Shown piece after piece: positions 51,382-61,227 of a stretch of 64,000 nt of DNA. The position numbers and the translations under genes were made by a program. This stretch comes from Anaerovirgula multivorans. GTDB lineage: Bacteria; Bacillota; Clostridia; Peptostreptococcales; Natronincolaceae. How positions within the stretch are numbered: position 1 is the stretch's first letter; every line of letters starts with the position of its first letter. The stretch spans positions 186,001 through 250,000 of the forward strand of contig NZ_FZOJ01000003.1 in the NCBI RefSeq assembly GCF_900188145.1, in the 5' to 3' direction. The notes under the pieces are model-generated. The model worked only from the letters and a program-made list of their open reading frames with translations, searched no databases and was not told the DNA's origin.

Positions 51382-51411
51382 TTGACAGGAAGTAGTTCAA
51401 ATTCATGAAAA

Positions 51412-52164
51412 TTATATAAATGTATATTTATTTCTATATTCCAAAGGTGATATTCCATAGGCCTTCTTAAAGACTCTACTAAAATAATGCTGTGATGTAT
51501 ATCCTACTCTTGTGGAGACGTCATACATGGTAACTCTAGGATGATGGTCTTCTAAGATTTGTTTTGCCTTCTCTAATCTTATATCCGTTAAATACTCTAT
51601 AAAGGACTTCCCAATCTCTTGTTTCATCAATTTGCTGATATAGGATTTATTCACATTAAACAACTGTGATATATGGGATAAATCCAATTCGCTGTCAGTA
51701 TAATGCTTATCTATATATTTTTTGACAGATCTAACAATACATGAATACTGGGTGCTTTTTTCTGTTATAATTTCCTTTTTATCAGTTCCAAAGGCTTCTG
51801 CAATTTTTTTCAGGAGATTATCAAACTCATTTTTAGAAACAGGCTTTAACAAATAATCAAACACGTGAAGTTTTATGGCTTTATGGGCATACTCAAAATT
51901 GTCATATCCAGTAATAATCACTACTATACTATTTGAAGAAATCTTATTCAACTGGCTAATAAAATGAAGTCCATTCAGCATTGGCATATTAATATCCACT
52001 AAAAACAATTCTGGAGATGTCTTTGTGATGTATTCTAAAGCTTCTCTACCATTCTTTACCTCTGCAACCACCTCAAATCGATAGGGACTTTCATCGATCC
52101 ACTGTTTAAGTCCTTTTCTAATTTTGGGCTCATCATCCGCAATAAGAACTTTAAACATATCCAT
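51412..52164 (-). CDS. YesN-type response regulator with AraC domain
   Basis: A 250-residue response regulator. The receiver domain has D in 'ELFLVDINMPMLNG' and Lys in 'DYLLKPVSK'; two AraC-type helix-turn-helices end the protein ('LDLSHISQLFNVNKSYISKLMKQEIG' and 'YDVSTRVGYTSQHYFSRVFKKAYGISP'). It overlaps the sensor gene by 14 bp. The second ATG (residue 3) has better ribosome-site spacing. YesMN pairs usually control sugar or transport operons; here the adjacent transporter and MATE genes are in the same operon. Confidence 0.93.
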   Translation of the reverse strand: MDMFKVLIADDEPKIRKGLKQWIDESPYRFEVVAEVKNGREALEYITKTSPELFLVDINMPMLNGLHFISQLNKISSNSIVVIITGYDNFEYAHKAIKLHVFDYLLKPVSKNEFDNLLKKIAEAFGTDKKEIITEKSTQYSCIVRSVKKYIDKHYTDSELDLSHISQLFNVNKSYISKLMKQEIGKSFIEYLTDIRLEKAKQILEDHHPRVTMYDVSTRVGYTSQHYFSRVFKKAYGISPLEYRNKYTFI

Positions 52165-53758
52165 TCTCCCTTCTTATTCTGGGTATAGTTATGGTAACGG
52201 TCGTCCATCCACTTTGAGATTGAAATTCTAATCCATATTTTTCACCATGCTCTAGCTTTATTCTATGATTTACATTATATAATCCATAGCCCTTAATGGC
52301 TTCTGTCTTTCTATCTAACCTTAAAGCATGATTTATTTCCTCTAAGGCATCTAATGATATTTCTGAATTATTCATAATTTTTATAACAACATCTTCATTT
52401 TTCTGAGTAATACAAATAGAAATTTCTCCTCTGTTTTCCCTTCCATTCACTCCATGCACCACGGCATTTTCTACAATAGGCTGTAAAAGAACCCTCATAA
52501 TCATATACTCCATAAGACAATCGTCATAATGAATACTATAAGTCAACTGATCCTCATACCTGGATTTTTGAATCCTAAGATAACTATCAATATGTTCAAG
52601 TTCTTCATCAAGGGTGATAAAGGTTTTGCCATTACTAAGCCCAATTCTGAAATAGGTACTTAAAGACTCTATAAGGCTCAAAACTTCCTCTGTATTATCC
52701 TCCATAGCTGCCCACTTGATGGTATCAAGGGTATTATAAAGAAAATGTGGTTTGATCTGCTCTTGCATGATCCTAAGTCTCATTTCTTTCTTTTGATAGC
52801 TGAGTTTTTCAAGTTTTTCCGTCATATTGTTAAAACTGCAGATAAGACTACCTATTTCATCTTTCCTATTACTTTCCAGCTTTACAGATAAATCACCATC
52901 TTCTACTTTTTTCATAAGTTTCTTTAACTTATCAATAGGCTTAATAATAGAAGCGAAGCTAGTGGTCAGTAAAATCACTACAATAATCAGCAGTATGATT
53001 CCAAAAATCAGTATGGATTTACGCATATCATGATTAATCTCATCTATATTTTTTTCACAAATATAGTAGTTAAGGGACCAACCTCTAGCAGCTCCTATAT
53101 CTGTCTCAAAAACTACATGGTTTTCCCCTATAAAGTCATGGTATAAATTTTTTTCATCTGTATGAATACTATTGTTATTTATCAGTATTTCTCCAATACC
53201 ATCATATACATTGATTCTTGATGCTATTCTTATCAAATTCTCAAGAGGAATCTCTGCATAGAGAAACTCAATCTCTCTATTTACCCCTCCTACTTTATAA
53301 AGCATGACGACAATCTTTTGATCATTTTTTTCTTTTGGCTCGCTTACTTTAAAGGAGGCATTTTCCTTCAATGTATTTTTATAATACTTTTCCTCACTGA
53401 TGGATTGTCTTATACCATCATAGCCTAGTTTATAGCCACCATATTTTACAATCCCCATATCAAGGTAAATATCACTTTTTTGTTTATACACAGACTGGAT
53501 ATATTCTCTAGCCTCTACTTCATTCATATCAGAGATGATAATACAATCTGCCATCATCTGTAGTTCTATTTTTCTCTGCTGAAGCCAGTAGGATATTTGG
53601 TTTCCCCTAGCATCAATGATTTGATTTGTAAGATCCATATTAAGCAGGGTAACTCTTTCCTTTACCTTACTGTCCATAATATAAAGGTATATAGAAAATA
53701 ATACAGAAAAAGCTATTAATATAGATACTATGATTTTCATTTTAATAGATATTCGCAC
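52151..53758 (-). CDS. YesM-type sensor histidine kinase
   Basis: A 535-residue membrane kinase. Helix 1 is residues 9-27, an extracellular sensor of about 215 residues follows, helix 2 is about 245-268, then HAMP, the His_kinase motif 'QIKPHFLYNTLDTIKW' (phospho-His about residue 340) and an ATPase domain ending in 'GYGLYNVNHRI'. It is downstream of the MATE gene by 42 bp, the seventh gene of the transporter operon. The ligand may be the transported compound; inference. Confidence 0.92.
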   Translation of the reverse strand: MRISIKMKIIVSILIAFSVLFSIYLYIMDSKVKERVTLLNMDLTNQIIDARGNQISYWLQQRKIELQMMADCIIISDMNEVEAREYIQSVYKQKSDIYLDMGIVKYGGYKLGYDGIRQSISEEKYYKNTLKENASFKVSEPKEKNDQKIVVMLYKVGGVNREIEFLYAEIPLENLIRIASRINVYDGIGEILINNNSIHTDEKNLYHDFIGENHVVFETDIGAARGWSLNYYICEKNIDEINHDMRKSILIFGIILLIIVVILLTTSFASIIKPIDKLKKLMKKVEDGDLSVKLESNRKDEIGSLICSFNNMTEKLEKLSYQKKEMRLRIMQEQIKPHFLYNTLDTIKWAAMEDNTEEVLSLIESLSTYFRIGLSNGKTFITLDEELEHIDSYLRIQKSRYEDQLTYSIHYDDCLMEYMIMRVLLQPIVENAVVHGVNGRENRGEISICITQKNEDVVIKIMNNSEISLDALEEINHALRLDRKTEAIKGYGLYNVNHRIKLEHGEKYGLEFQSQSGWTTVTITIPRIRRENGYV

Positions 53759-53800
53759 AAGATCACCTTCTATATAAATCTTACAAATATTCTTTAGAAT

Positions 53801-55129
53801 CTAGATGGAAATGACATGACTAGTCTCCAAAAGAAAAACTTTTTTCTTAAAGTTTGTAACATAAAATGCAAGAAAAACACTTCGTCCTAAGCTAAAAAGA
53901 ATATAAGAAAGCCATAAACCATGGTTACCCCAAAGAGGCACTATTGCAAAATAAGCCATCAGGAATGTCATAAGAGATAAAAGCATTGAATTTCTGACAG
54001 GAGCAGTATAAGTGGCACCAGTAAATATCCCATAATAGACCAATCCAATCCCCACAACAAATGGATAAACAACCAACCACATGGAATAAATTGAACTTAA
54101 ATAGATTATATTTTCAATAGATGTAAAAATACTGATTATTCCACCTCTTAAAAAGTATATTAGAAGTGCCATGACGGATGCTAATATAAAGGTGGTCTTG
54201 GTAGAAATAGTTAAAACTTCATGATATAGCTTTGTATTTTTTTCCCCAACAGCTGTACCTACAAAAACACTGGAGGCATTGGCAAATCCATCAAAAAAAT
54301 ATGCGATAATATACTGTATCTGAAATAAAACTGCGTTAGCCGCCAGCATTTCGGTTCCAAGAGAAGCCCCTTTTGCAACAAACATATTGGTTACTATAAG
54401 TAAGCATACAGTTCTAATCATAAGGTCAGTATTCACACCCATAATTTTTTTGAAGACTGCTTTGTCAAATAGCTCCGATAGATAACTTTTAATTGCAAAT
54501 AGATTGAGGTTTACACTAATGAGATAAAACCCAATGATAAAGGCTGTAATTTGTGCTATCAAAGTAGCATAAGCAACACCAGCAACACCCATTTTAAAAT
54601 GCATTACAAATACTATGTCTAAAACTATATTGAGTATATTTGTAAAAATTTGCAAAAACATAGATGCCTTTACGAGTTTTCTTCCCATAAGCCATCCAAG
54701 GTTGACGTAATTGAGTAAAACGAAAGGTGCCCCCCAAATTAAAATATGAAAATAAGTAAAGGCCTGACGTTGCACCTCCACATCGGGGTTAATTAGCTTC
54801 ATAGCAATATTGATGATTGATCCTTGAAATATCACAAAAAATAGACTTACTATGATAGCAATAACACTAGGTCTCAATAAGGCAAACAAACTATCCTTTT
54901 CAGCCTTTGTTCCCAGCGCCTGAGCAGAATAGCCTGATGTACTTACTCTCAAAAAACCAAATAACCAATAGAGGGTACTAAAAATCACTGTACCCACCGC
55001 AACACCTCCTATATAGGCAGGATCTTCAAGTCTGCCTATAACCGCTGTATCTACCGCCCCCAATAAAGGCTGTGTAATTGTTGATATTGTAAAAGGTATA
55101 GCGAGTTTAAGATATTCTTTGTACTTCAT
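53801..55129 (-). CDS. MATE family efflux transporter
   Basis: A 442-residue, 12-helix MATE exporter with 'IPFTISTITQPLLGAVDTAVIGRL' at the N-terminus and the typical duplicated halves. It overlaps the preceding ABC ATPase gene by 23 bp, so it is co-translated with the importer. Coupling of an exporter to a nickel/peptide-type importer is unusual. Together with the Fur box at the operon promoter it suggests export of a metal-chelating molecule or an importer product, by analogy with metallophore systems that pair an exporter and an importer. Sequence alone does not prove this. Confidence 0.9.
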   Translation of the reverse strand: MKYKEYLKLAIPFTISTITQPLLGAVDTAVIGRLEDPAYIGGVAVGTVIFSTLYWLFGFLRVSTSGYSAQALGTKAEKDSLFALLRPSVIAIIVSLFFVIFQGSIINIAMKLINPDVEVQRQAFTYFHILIWGAPFVLLNYVNLGWLMGRKLVKASMFLQIFTNILNIVLDIVFVMHFKMGVAGVAYATLIAQITAFIIGFYLISVNLNLFAIKSYLSELFDKAVFKKIMGVNTDLMIRTVCLLIVTNMFVAKGASLGTEMLAANAVLFQIQYIIAYFFDGFANASSVFVGTAVGEKNTKLYHEVLTISTKTTFILASVMALLIYFLRGGIISIFTSIENIIYLSSIYSMWLVVYPFVVGIGLVYYGIFTGATYTAPVRNSMLLSLMTFLMAYFAIVPLWGNHGLWLSYILFSLGRSVFLAFYVTNFKKKVFLLETSHVISI

Positions 55130-55910
55130 ATATTTCCTCCCTAGAATCCATAGTCATAGCAGCATGTAACAATGCTTTAGCATATTGACTTTTGACATTT
55201 TTTAGTTTATTCATACAATTAACTTCCTCAACAATATTCCCCTCTTTAAAAAATACAACCCGATCGCATATATAAGTAACTGCTGTTAAATCATGGGTAA
55301 TAAAGACATAGGATATATCTAGCTCTTTTTTTAGTTGAATCAGTAAATCAAGTACCTGAACCTGAATAGATACATCTAAAGAACTTATGGCTTCATCAAG
55401 AATAATGAATTTAGGGTTTGTAGCAATGGCTCTAGCAATGCATACCCTTTGCAATTGCCCACCACTAAGCTGATGGGGATAACGATACAGGTATTCTTTT
55501 GATAAACCTACCTTTTCCAACAAATCTATAATCCTATTGATGGTCTCTTTTTTGCTTAACTTTTCAAATACTTTGATTGGCTCTGAAATGATATCTATGA
55601 TTTTTAGCCTAGGGTTAGCAGATGATCCATAGTCTTGAAAAACTACACTTACCTTCTCTTTTTCAACTTTCCTGTTTTTTTTACTGATATCTATACCATC
55701 AATCAGTATACTACCGCAATCCCCCTTCTCAACACCGATTATTAAACGACCTAAGGTGCTTTTACCGCTACCACTTTCTCCAATGATACCAAGGCATTCC
55801 CCTTCCTTAAGACTTAGAGATACACCTTTCAAAATTTCAACGCTTTCTTTTTTTATGATACCAAAAGGTTTTTTATAACTTTTATAAACATTCTTCACTT
55901 CCAACAACAT
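55107..55910 (-). CDS. ABC transporter ATPase, second subunit (Dpp/Opp/Nik F-E type)
   Basis: A 267-residue ATP-binding subunit. Walker A 'GESGSGKSTLGR', signature 'LSGGQLQRVCIARAIA', Walker B 'FIILDEAISSLDV' and the switch His in 'FITHDL' are all present. The short C-terminus lacks the extension of many DppF proteins. It overlaps the MATE gene and follows the sister ATPase gene by 10 bp. A second, similar ATPase lies at 60472. Confidence 0.93.
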   Translation of the reverse strand: MLLEVKNVYKSYKKPFGIIKKESVEILKGVSLSLKEGECLGIIGESGSGKSTLGRLIIGVEKGDCGSILIDGIDISKKNRKVEKEKVSVVFQDYGSSANPRLKIIDIISEPIKVFEKLSKKETINRIIDLLEKVGLSKEYLYRYPHQLSGGQLQRVCIARAIATNPKFIILDEAISSLDVSIQVQVLDLLIQLKKELDISYVFITHDLTAVTYICDRVVFFKEGNIVEEVNCMNKLKNVKSQYAKALLHAAMTMDSREEIYEVQRIS

Positions 55911-55920
55911 GAGGCTCCCC

Positions 55921-56733
55921 CTATCCTACAATCTGATGAAACTTATCCATCAATGCCTTTCTTGTGTTGATTAAATATCTTGTATGCTCACTTCTAGGAT
56001 TCCTTAAAACATACTGTGTTTCACCTTTTTCTACAATTTTACCATCCTTCATCACTAGGATATCATCGGATATTTTTGCTACTGCTCCTAAATCGTGAGA
56101 TATGAAAATCATAGATGTATTATGCTTTTCTTTAATTCCAGAAAATTCCTTCATTACCTTCGCTACATTGATGGCATCTACTGCAGTAGTTGGCTCATCG
56201 GCAATAATAATACTTGGTTTCAGCGTAAGCGCAGTCCCAATCATCACTCTTTGGAGCATACCTCCACTCAATTGATGGGGATATTTTTTAAGTACGTCCT
56301 TAGGATGAAGTATATTCATATTTTCCAGGGTTTTTAGGGAAAGTCCTAGCGCTTCTTTTTTACTTATGTCAAGATTTTCAATAAAAGTCTCAGTCATTTG
56401 TTCTTGTATAGGATAAAGAGGATCAAAAGAAGTCATAGGATTTTGTAATATCATGGAAATTTCTTTGCCTCTTATCTGTCTAATCTTCCTTTTATCCGCC
56501 TTCAATAGGTGTATGTCATTAAAGATGACTTCTCCTTTTATATGAAAGTCCTTATCCAGCAGCCCTAGTATGGCTTTACATGTGATACTCTTGCCACTTC
56601 CACTTTCTCCAACAATACCAAGGCACCGATTTTTCTCTAAGCTAAAAGAAATATCTGAAATGATATTTGTTGACACTTTGTGATCCATATGATGGACTTC
56701 TAAATGATTGACCTTTAATATTTCTTTCATCAC
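55921..56733 (-). CDS. ABC transporter ATPase, first subunit (Dpp/Opp/Nik D type)
   Basis: A 270-residue ATP-binding subunit. Walker A 'GESGSGKSITCK', signature 'LSGGMLQRVMIGTALT', Walker B 'SIIIADEPTTAVDA' and 'FISHDLGAV' motifs are intact. The start is GTG followed by ATG behind GGAGGTATAAG. It is 1 bp from the upstream permease gene. Very like the ATPase gene at 61202 in the neighbouring second system. Confidence 0.93.
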   Translation of the reverse strand: MMKEILKVNHLEVHHMDHKVSTNIISDISFSLEKNRCLGIVGESGSGKSITCKAILGLLDKDFHIKGEVIFNDIHLLKADKRKIRQIRGKEISMILQNPMTSFDPLYPIQEQMTETFIENLDISKKEALGLSLKTLENMNILHPKDVLKKYPHQLSGGMLQRVMIGTALTLKPSIIIADEPTTAVDAINVAKVMKEFSGIKEKHNTSMIFISHDLGAVAKISDDILVMKDGKIVEKGETQYVLRNPRSEHTRYLINTRKALMDKFHQIVG

Positions 56734-56734
56734 C

Positions 56735-57553
56735 TTATACCTCCTTTGGATCTAATACGTCTCTTAAACTATCTCCCAGCATATTAAAAGAAGATACAAG
56801 TATTAATATAGCAAATCCTGGGGCAAGCATTTGTTTTGGGTGAGAAGTAATAACATTTTTCGCTTCACTTAGCATAGCTCCCCATTCTGCAGTTGGTGCT
56901 TGAACCCCAAGTCCAAGGAAGGAAAGGGTAGAAATACTTAGAATAACCCAACCCATATCCAAAGTAGCCAATACAATAACCTCCGATAAGATATTGGGAA
57001 GCATATGTCTAGTAATAATAAATCCCTTGCTTGCACCTATGGCTTTAGAATATAGAATATAATTTCTATCGTTGTATTTAATTACACTGGATCTAATCAT
57101 TCTAGCGTACCAGGCCCACTTGATGGCGATACTTGCTATGATGACATTACGTATCCCAACCCCCATCATACCCACCACTGCAAGGATCATTACCTGACTT
57201 GGAAAGGATAGCATCACATCCACAATCCGCATAATAGCTTCATCAACTATCCCTCTAGTATATCCTGCTGTAACTCCAACAATTGTTCCAAGAATAATTG
57301 TACATAGCATTGTAAACATGGATAAAAATATAGTAGGTCGTATACCATAGATTAACCTTGATAATATACAACGACCAAGATGATCAGTTCCCAAAGGAAA
57401 CTCCTGGCTTCTTTGGGCATATTTTTGGGTAATACTGGTTTTATTTGGATCGTTAGGTGCTATCTCCTCTGCAAAAATTCCTATCAGCATGGTAGATAAG
57501 ATAATTATTAAAGTTATCAGTGCAATTTTATCCCTCATTAATTTCTTTATCAC
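56735..57553 (-). CDS. ABC transporter permease, NikC/DppC type
   Basis: A 272-residue permease with five or six helices and the characteristic 'EEIAPNDPNKT' and 'FPLGTDHLGRCILSRLIYGIR' regions near the N-terminus, and the EAA-like 'AIGASKGFIITRHMLPNI'. Start is GTG with GAGGTGATGTAATT upstream. It pairs with the NikB-type permease two bases upstream. Confidence 0.92.
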   Translation of the reverse strand: MIKKLMRDKIALITLIIILSTMLIGIFAEEIAPNDPNKTSITQKYAQRSQEFPLGTDHLGRCILSRLIYGIRPTIFLSMFTMLCTIILGTIVGVTAGYTRGIVDEAIMRIVDVMLSFPSQVMILAVVGMMGVGIRNVIIASIAIKWAWYARMIRSSVIKYNDRNYILYSKAIGASKGFIITRHMLPNILSEVIVLATLDMGWVILSISTLSFLGLGVQAPTAEWGAMLSEAKNVITSHPKQMLAPGFAILILVSSFNMLGDSLRDVLDPKEV

Positions 57554-57555
57554 AA

Positions 57556-58491
57556 TTACATCACCTCGTGTAGTCTTGGATCTAACTTATGATGTATAAT
57601 ATCCACAATAAGATTGCAGAAAATGAAAAGTATACCCATCATAAGGATATAGGCTTGAATCACTGGATAATCCCTGTTAAAAATTGAAGAAATACATAGT
57701 CTGCCTACCCCTGGCCAGGAAAAGATATTCTCTATTACAACTGTTCCAGAAACCAGCTGAACGACACTCATTCCTAATGCAGTTATAGAGGATTGAAGGG
57801 AATTCCTAAGGACATGTTTTAATATGATTTTTCTCTCCTTAAGCCCTCTGACCTTTGCATAAAAAACATAATTCTCTGTCATGTTTTCTAACATGTTGTT
57901 TCTTATCAATCTAACATAGGTAGAAATATAGGTAAGACTTAATGCAATAGCCGGTAGAATAATGGCTCCTTCCTCTTTATTCCCCCCTGTTGGTAATACC
58001 TCTAATTTTACTGCAAATAACCATATCAGCAGTATTCCTATCCAATAATTGGGCATAGCTGTGCCAATAAAAATTAACAATCGTACAATTCTATCAAAAA
58101 TACTGTCTTTAAATACAGCACAAAGCACCCCGATAGGAATGCTGACAAAGATTACAATGAATAAAGAAACAGTAGCAAGCTCTAAAGTAGCAGGTAAACT
58201 CCTGGAAATTTCACCTATCACTGTTCTATTTTTATTCACATAAGAATTCCCAAAGTCAAGACGGAGAACATTCCTCAACCAATCAAAATATCTCTGAAAA
58301 TAGGGTTTGTTCAATCCTAATTCTTCCCTCATACCCTCTATCGCTTCCTCTGTAGGTATAATATCATTTACCCTTAAAGCCACTTCAGCGGGTTCAGCCG
58401 GGATAAGGTTAATGAGAACAAAAGCAATAAAAGATACTGCCAACATCATAGGTAGGACTATCAGAATTCTTTTTATAATATATTTCCCCAT
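57556..58491 (-). CDS. ABC transporter permease, NikB/DppB type
   Basis: A 311-residue permease. The ATG at 58491 (MGKYIIKRILIVL) has AAGGAGGTAGTC upstream; 26 further codons extend without a site. 'YFDWLRNVLRLDFGNSYVN' and the 'VRGLKERKIILKHVLRNSLQSSITALG' loop mark the NikB/DppB family. The homologous gene at 62890 has the same motifs. Confidence 0.92.
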   Translation of the reverse strand: MGKYIIKRILIVLPMMLAVSFIAFVLINLIPAEPAEVALRVNDIIPTEEAIEGMREELGLNKPYFQRYFDWLRNVLRLDFGNSYVNKNRTVIGEISRSLPATLELATVSLFIVIFVSIPIGVLCAVFKDSIFDRIVRLLIFIGTAMPNYWIGILLIWLFAVKLEVLPTGGNKEEGAIILPAIALSLTYISTYVRLIRNNMLENMTENYVFYAKVRGLKERKIILKHVLRNSLQSSITALGMSVVQLVSGTVVIENIFSWPGVGRLCISSIFNRDYPVIQAYILMMGILFIFCNLIVDIIHHKLDPRLHEVM

Positions 58492-58572
58492 GACTACCTC
58501 CTTAATAATTTTTAAGCGTAGAAACTGGTCATAGATAATTTTCTCTATGACCAATTCTGTAGGATTCATTTT

Positions 58573-60210
58573 TTATTTGATGTACATTTTATCAAGAGGT
58601 ACTTCATATTGCGAAGGATTGAAGGTTACATTTTTTACTTTTTCATTATATATTGCTCTATTTCTTTCAAAAGTCAATGGAACATAGATAGCTTCTTCAT
58701 GTAAATAGGTAAGAATATAATCATAGTACGCTTGTCTTTGAATTTCATCTGTACTTATAAAGGCCTTTAAGATTGTATCATGGAGTTTCTTGACTTCCTT
58801 AAGACCCTGCTGAGCTGCATAATCACCATAAACAGCAGGCATTCTCATACCTCCAAGAAAGGAATGAGGATCATAAGGGGTTCCCCATGATATGTTGAAG
58901 GTAATACTAAAATCTCCAGCCTTCATTCTATCTCGGTAGGATTGCTCCTCTTCACCAGTAATCGTAAGCTTAAGACCGATCTCCATCATTTCACCTTGTA
59001 AATATTCAGATATTGTTTTCTCTGTTACACTATCAGCATTATAATGCATTTGAACATCTAAAGGCATGCCATCTTTTTCACGTATACCTGTAGTTTCATT
59101 CATTTTCCAGCCAGCTTCCTCCAAAAGGCTATTTGCTTTATCTAAAGAATAAATATAGTCCTCCAAATCCACATCACAATAGGGAACAGTCCTTGCAAGC
59201 AGCCTATTGGCAGGTGTTTCTAGTCCATTAAAGATTCCTTCGGATATTTCCTCTTTATTTATTGCTGCATTAATCGCCTGTCTTACATTTACATCCGATA
59301 AAATTTCATCGGTTGAATTCATAATAAGCATTCTCGTAGCTAAAGGATTTGATAAGCTTGCTGCAAAGCCCTCCTTTTGAGAAAACTCAAGATAGGTTTC
59401 TGCGTCAATCATGTTTGTACCAAATATGATATCAATCTCGCCCTTTTCTAGAGCAAGTGCTCTTATTTGGTTGTCTGGGATTACCTTAGCAATAATTCTA
59501 CTAATTTCTGGTTTTTCACCCCAATAGGTTGGGTTCACATCAAATATGGCATATTGATCAATATGATTTTCTGTAAGTACATATTTTCCTGTGCCTATAA
59601 GTCCATCTACGCCATCCTTAGTGGTTCCATTAATAAAACAATTAGGAGATATAAATCTAAAGGGTCTAGTTACTGCCAATTCTGTTAGTAGCGGATAATA
59701 AGGTTCTTTTAATTTCATTTCGAAGGTATACTCATCAATAGCACTAAAACTATCTAATAATCGAATGCTTTCAAGCCATCCATGTCTATCATAGTTATCA
59801 TAAACAGCCTGCATATTAGCTTCTACTGCATGTGCATCAAATTTGTGTCCATCTGAAAAAGTTACCCCCTGTCTTATATGAAAGGTATAAGTCCGTCCAT
59901 CATCAGATATATCCCAATCCTTAGCAAGCCAAGGCTGAATGCCTTCATCTGTAATCATTACAAGCCCTTCAAACAATAAATTTTGTGCAAAAAGCTCTCC
60001 ACCGTAAATATGAGGGTTGAGGTCCCGTATATCTCTAAAATTAACATAGATTAATTCATCTGTATTAATCTCCTTTGGACCGTTGTTTCCATTGCCGTTG
60101 ATATCACTAGAAGAAGTTTCTCCTTTGCCACCTGAAGAACAACCAACAAGCAGACTTATGAGCAATATACCCATAACAAGTAATTTACTAATTTTATTTT
60201 TAAATAACAT
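58573..60210 (-). CDS. Nik/Dpp-type ABC substrate-binding lipoprotein
   Basis: A 545-residue family-5 solute-binding protein with lipobox L-V-G-C (Cys near residue 24) and 'DINGNGNNGPKEINTDELIYVNFRDIRDLNPH' N-terminal region. 'AHAVEANMQAVYDNYDRHGWLE' and 'RQAINAAINKEEISEGIFNGLETPANRL' are hallmarks of the nickel/peptide group. It is the first gene of the Fur-box operon. Ligand may be a metal complex, an opine or a peptide; not decided by sequence. Confidence 0.92.
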   Translation of the reverse strand: MLFKNKISKLLVMGILLISLLVGCSSGGKGETSSSDINGNGNNGPKEINTDELIYVNFRDIRDLNPHIYGGELFAQNLLFEGLVMITDEGIQPWLAKDWDISDDGRTYTFHIRQGVTFSDGHKFDAHAVEANMQAVYDNYDRHGWLESIRLLDSFSAIDEYTFEMKLKEPYYPLLTELAVTRPFRFISPNCFINGTTKDGVDGLIGTGKYVLTENHIDQYAIFDVNPTYWGEKPEISRIIAKVIPDNQIRALALEKGEIDIIFGTNMIDAETYLEFSQKEGFAASLSNPLATRMLIMNSTDEILSDVNVRQAINAAINKEEISEGIFNGLETPANRLLARTVPYCDVDLEDYIYSLDKANSLLEEAGWKMNETTGIREKDGMPLDVQMHYNADSVTEKTISEYLQGEMMEIGLKLTITGEEEQSYRDRMKAGDFSITFNISWGTPYDPHSFLGGMRMPAVYGDYAAQQGLKEVKKLHDTILKAFISTDEIQRQAYYDYILTYLHEEAIYVPLTFERNRAIYNEKVKNVTFNPSQYEVPLDKMYIK

Positions 60211-60280
60211 TCAAAATACTCCCCCTCTTATGTAATGTAGCCTATCCACTTAAACCATCATAATACTTCGAGGTCTAAAT

Positions 60281-60328
60281 GATAATAATAATCATATTCA
60301 TTATATGAAAAATTCTAATTGCTGTCTA
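60281..60328 (-). promoter_or_regulatory. Promoter with near-consensus Fur box, first Nik-type operon
   Basis: Minus strand: TAGACA (60323-60328), 17 bp, TATAAT (60300-60305). The plus-strand sequence GATAATAATAATCATATTC (60281-60299) agrees at 16 of 19 positions with the classical Fur site GATAATGATAATCATTATC and lies just downstream of the -10 box, where a bound repressor would block transcription. The remaining 60211-60471 region holds only weak hairpin sequence after the second operon. Confidence 0.7.
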
Positions 60329-60471
60329 TACACAATTGAGATATTTTTTGTACATTTAGGTGATTTTTTATAAAAAAAGCAAAATACTCGCTTCCTCTTA
60401 GCATTTGATACTAGATGAGAGGAATTGAGGATGCTTGGCTTGGCTACACTTCCATATAAAATTATCTTTAT

Positions 60472-61227
60472 CTATGCTTCAAAAGCTATCACAGAGGATA
60501 ATAGTTTCTTAGCATATTCATTTTCAGTTCTTGCTAGTTCTGTAACAGGCAGTCTTTCTTCTATCTTACCTTTATATAAAAACAATACCTTATCACATAA
60601 ACTGGCCACAGCCTGAAGATCATGTGCTATAAACAAATAGGTAAGATTTAAATCAGTTTTAAGCTCTTTTAATAACTCTAATATTTGGGCTTGTATGGAA
60701 ACATCTAGAGAGCTTATAGCTTCATCCAAAATAACAAATCTTGGCTTGGTAGAAATTGCTCTAGCAATACACACCCTCTGTAATTGTCCTCCACTTAGTT
60801 CATGGGGGTATCTAGTCAAAAGCTGTGATGACAAACTTACTCTATCTAACAGCTGCATTGCTTTGGTTTTTATATGCGCTTGCTTGCCTTTTAGCATTAT
60901 AGGCTCTGTAATAACTTGTTCTACAGTAAATCGTGGATTTACAGATGAAGTATAGTCTTGAAACACTACACTTATTTGGCCTTGGTTTTTCTTTTTCCAT
61001 ACTTGTATACTTTCATCCTCTAAAGTAATCAGCCCTTTATCTGGTTTCTCTAAATCCATAATCAGTCTAGACAACGTACTTTTGCCACTGCCGCTTTCTC
61101 CAATCAAACCAACGCACTCACCTTCTTCAATTCCAAAACTAATTCCAGAAAGAACGTGTATTTGATCTCTTCTAAATAGGCTTCCTGACTTTGAATAACT
61201 CTTATATACATCCTGCACTTTTAACAT
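60472..61227 (-). CDS. Nik-type ABC ATPase, second subunit (second system)
   Basis: A 251-residue ABC ATPase when begun at the ATG at 61227; a TTG four codons earlier sits on the GGAGG itself. Walker A 'GESGSGKSTLSR', signature 'LSGGQLQRVCIARAIS', Walker B 'FVILDEAISSLDV' present. It overlaps the upstream ATPase gene. Closely similar to 55107. Confidence 0.92.
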   Translation of the reverse strand: MLKVQDVYKSYSKSGSLFRRDQIHVLSGISFGIEEGECVGLIGESGSGKSTLSRLIMDLEKPDKGLITLEDESIQVWKKKNQGQISVVFQDYTSSVNPRFTVEQVITEPIMLKGKQAHIKTKAMQLLDRVSLSSQLLTRYPHELSGGQLQRVCIARAISTKPRFVILDEAISSLDVSIQAQILELLKELKTDLNLTYLFIAHDLQAVASLCDKVLFLYKGKIEERLPVTELARTENEYAKKLLSSVIAFEA

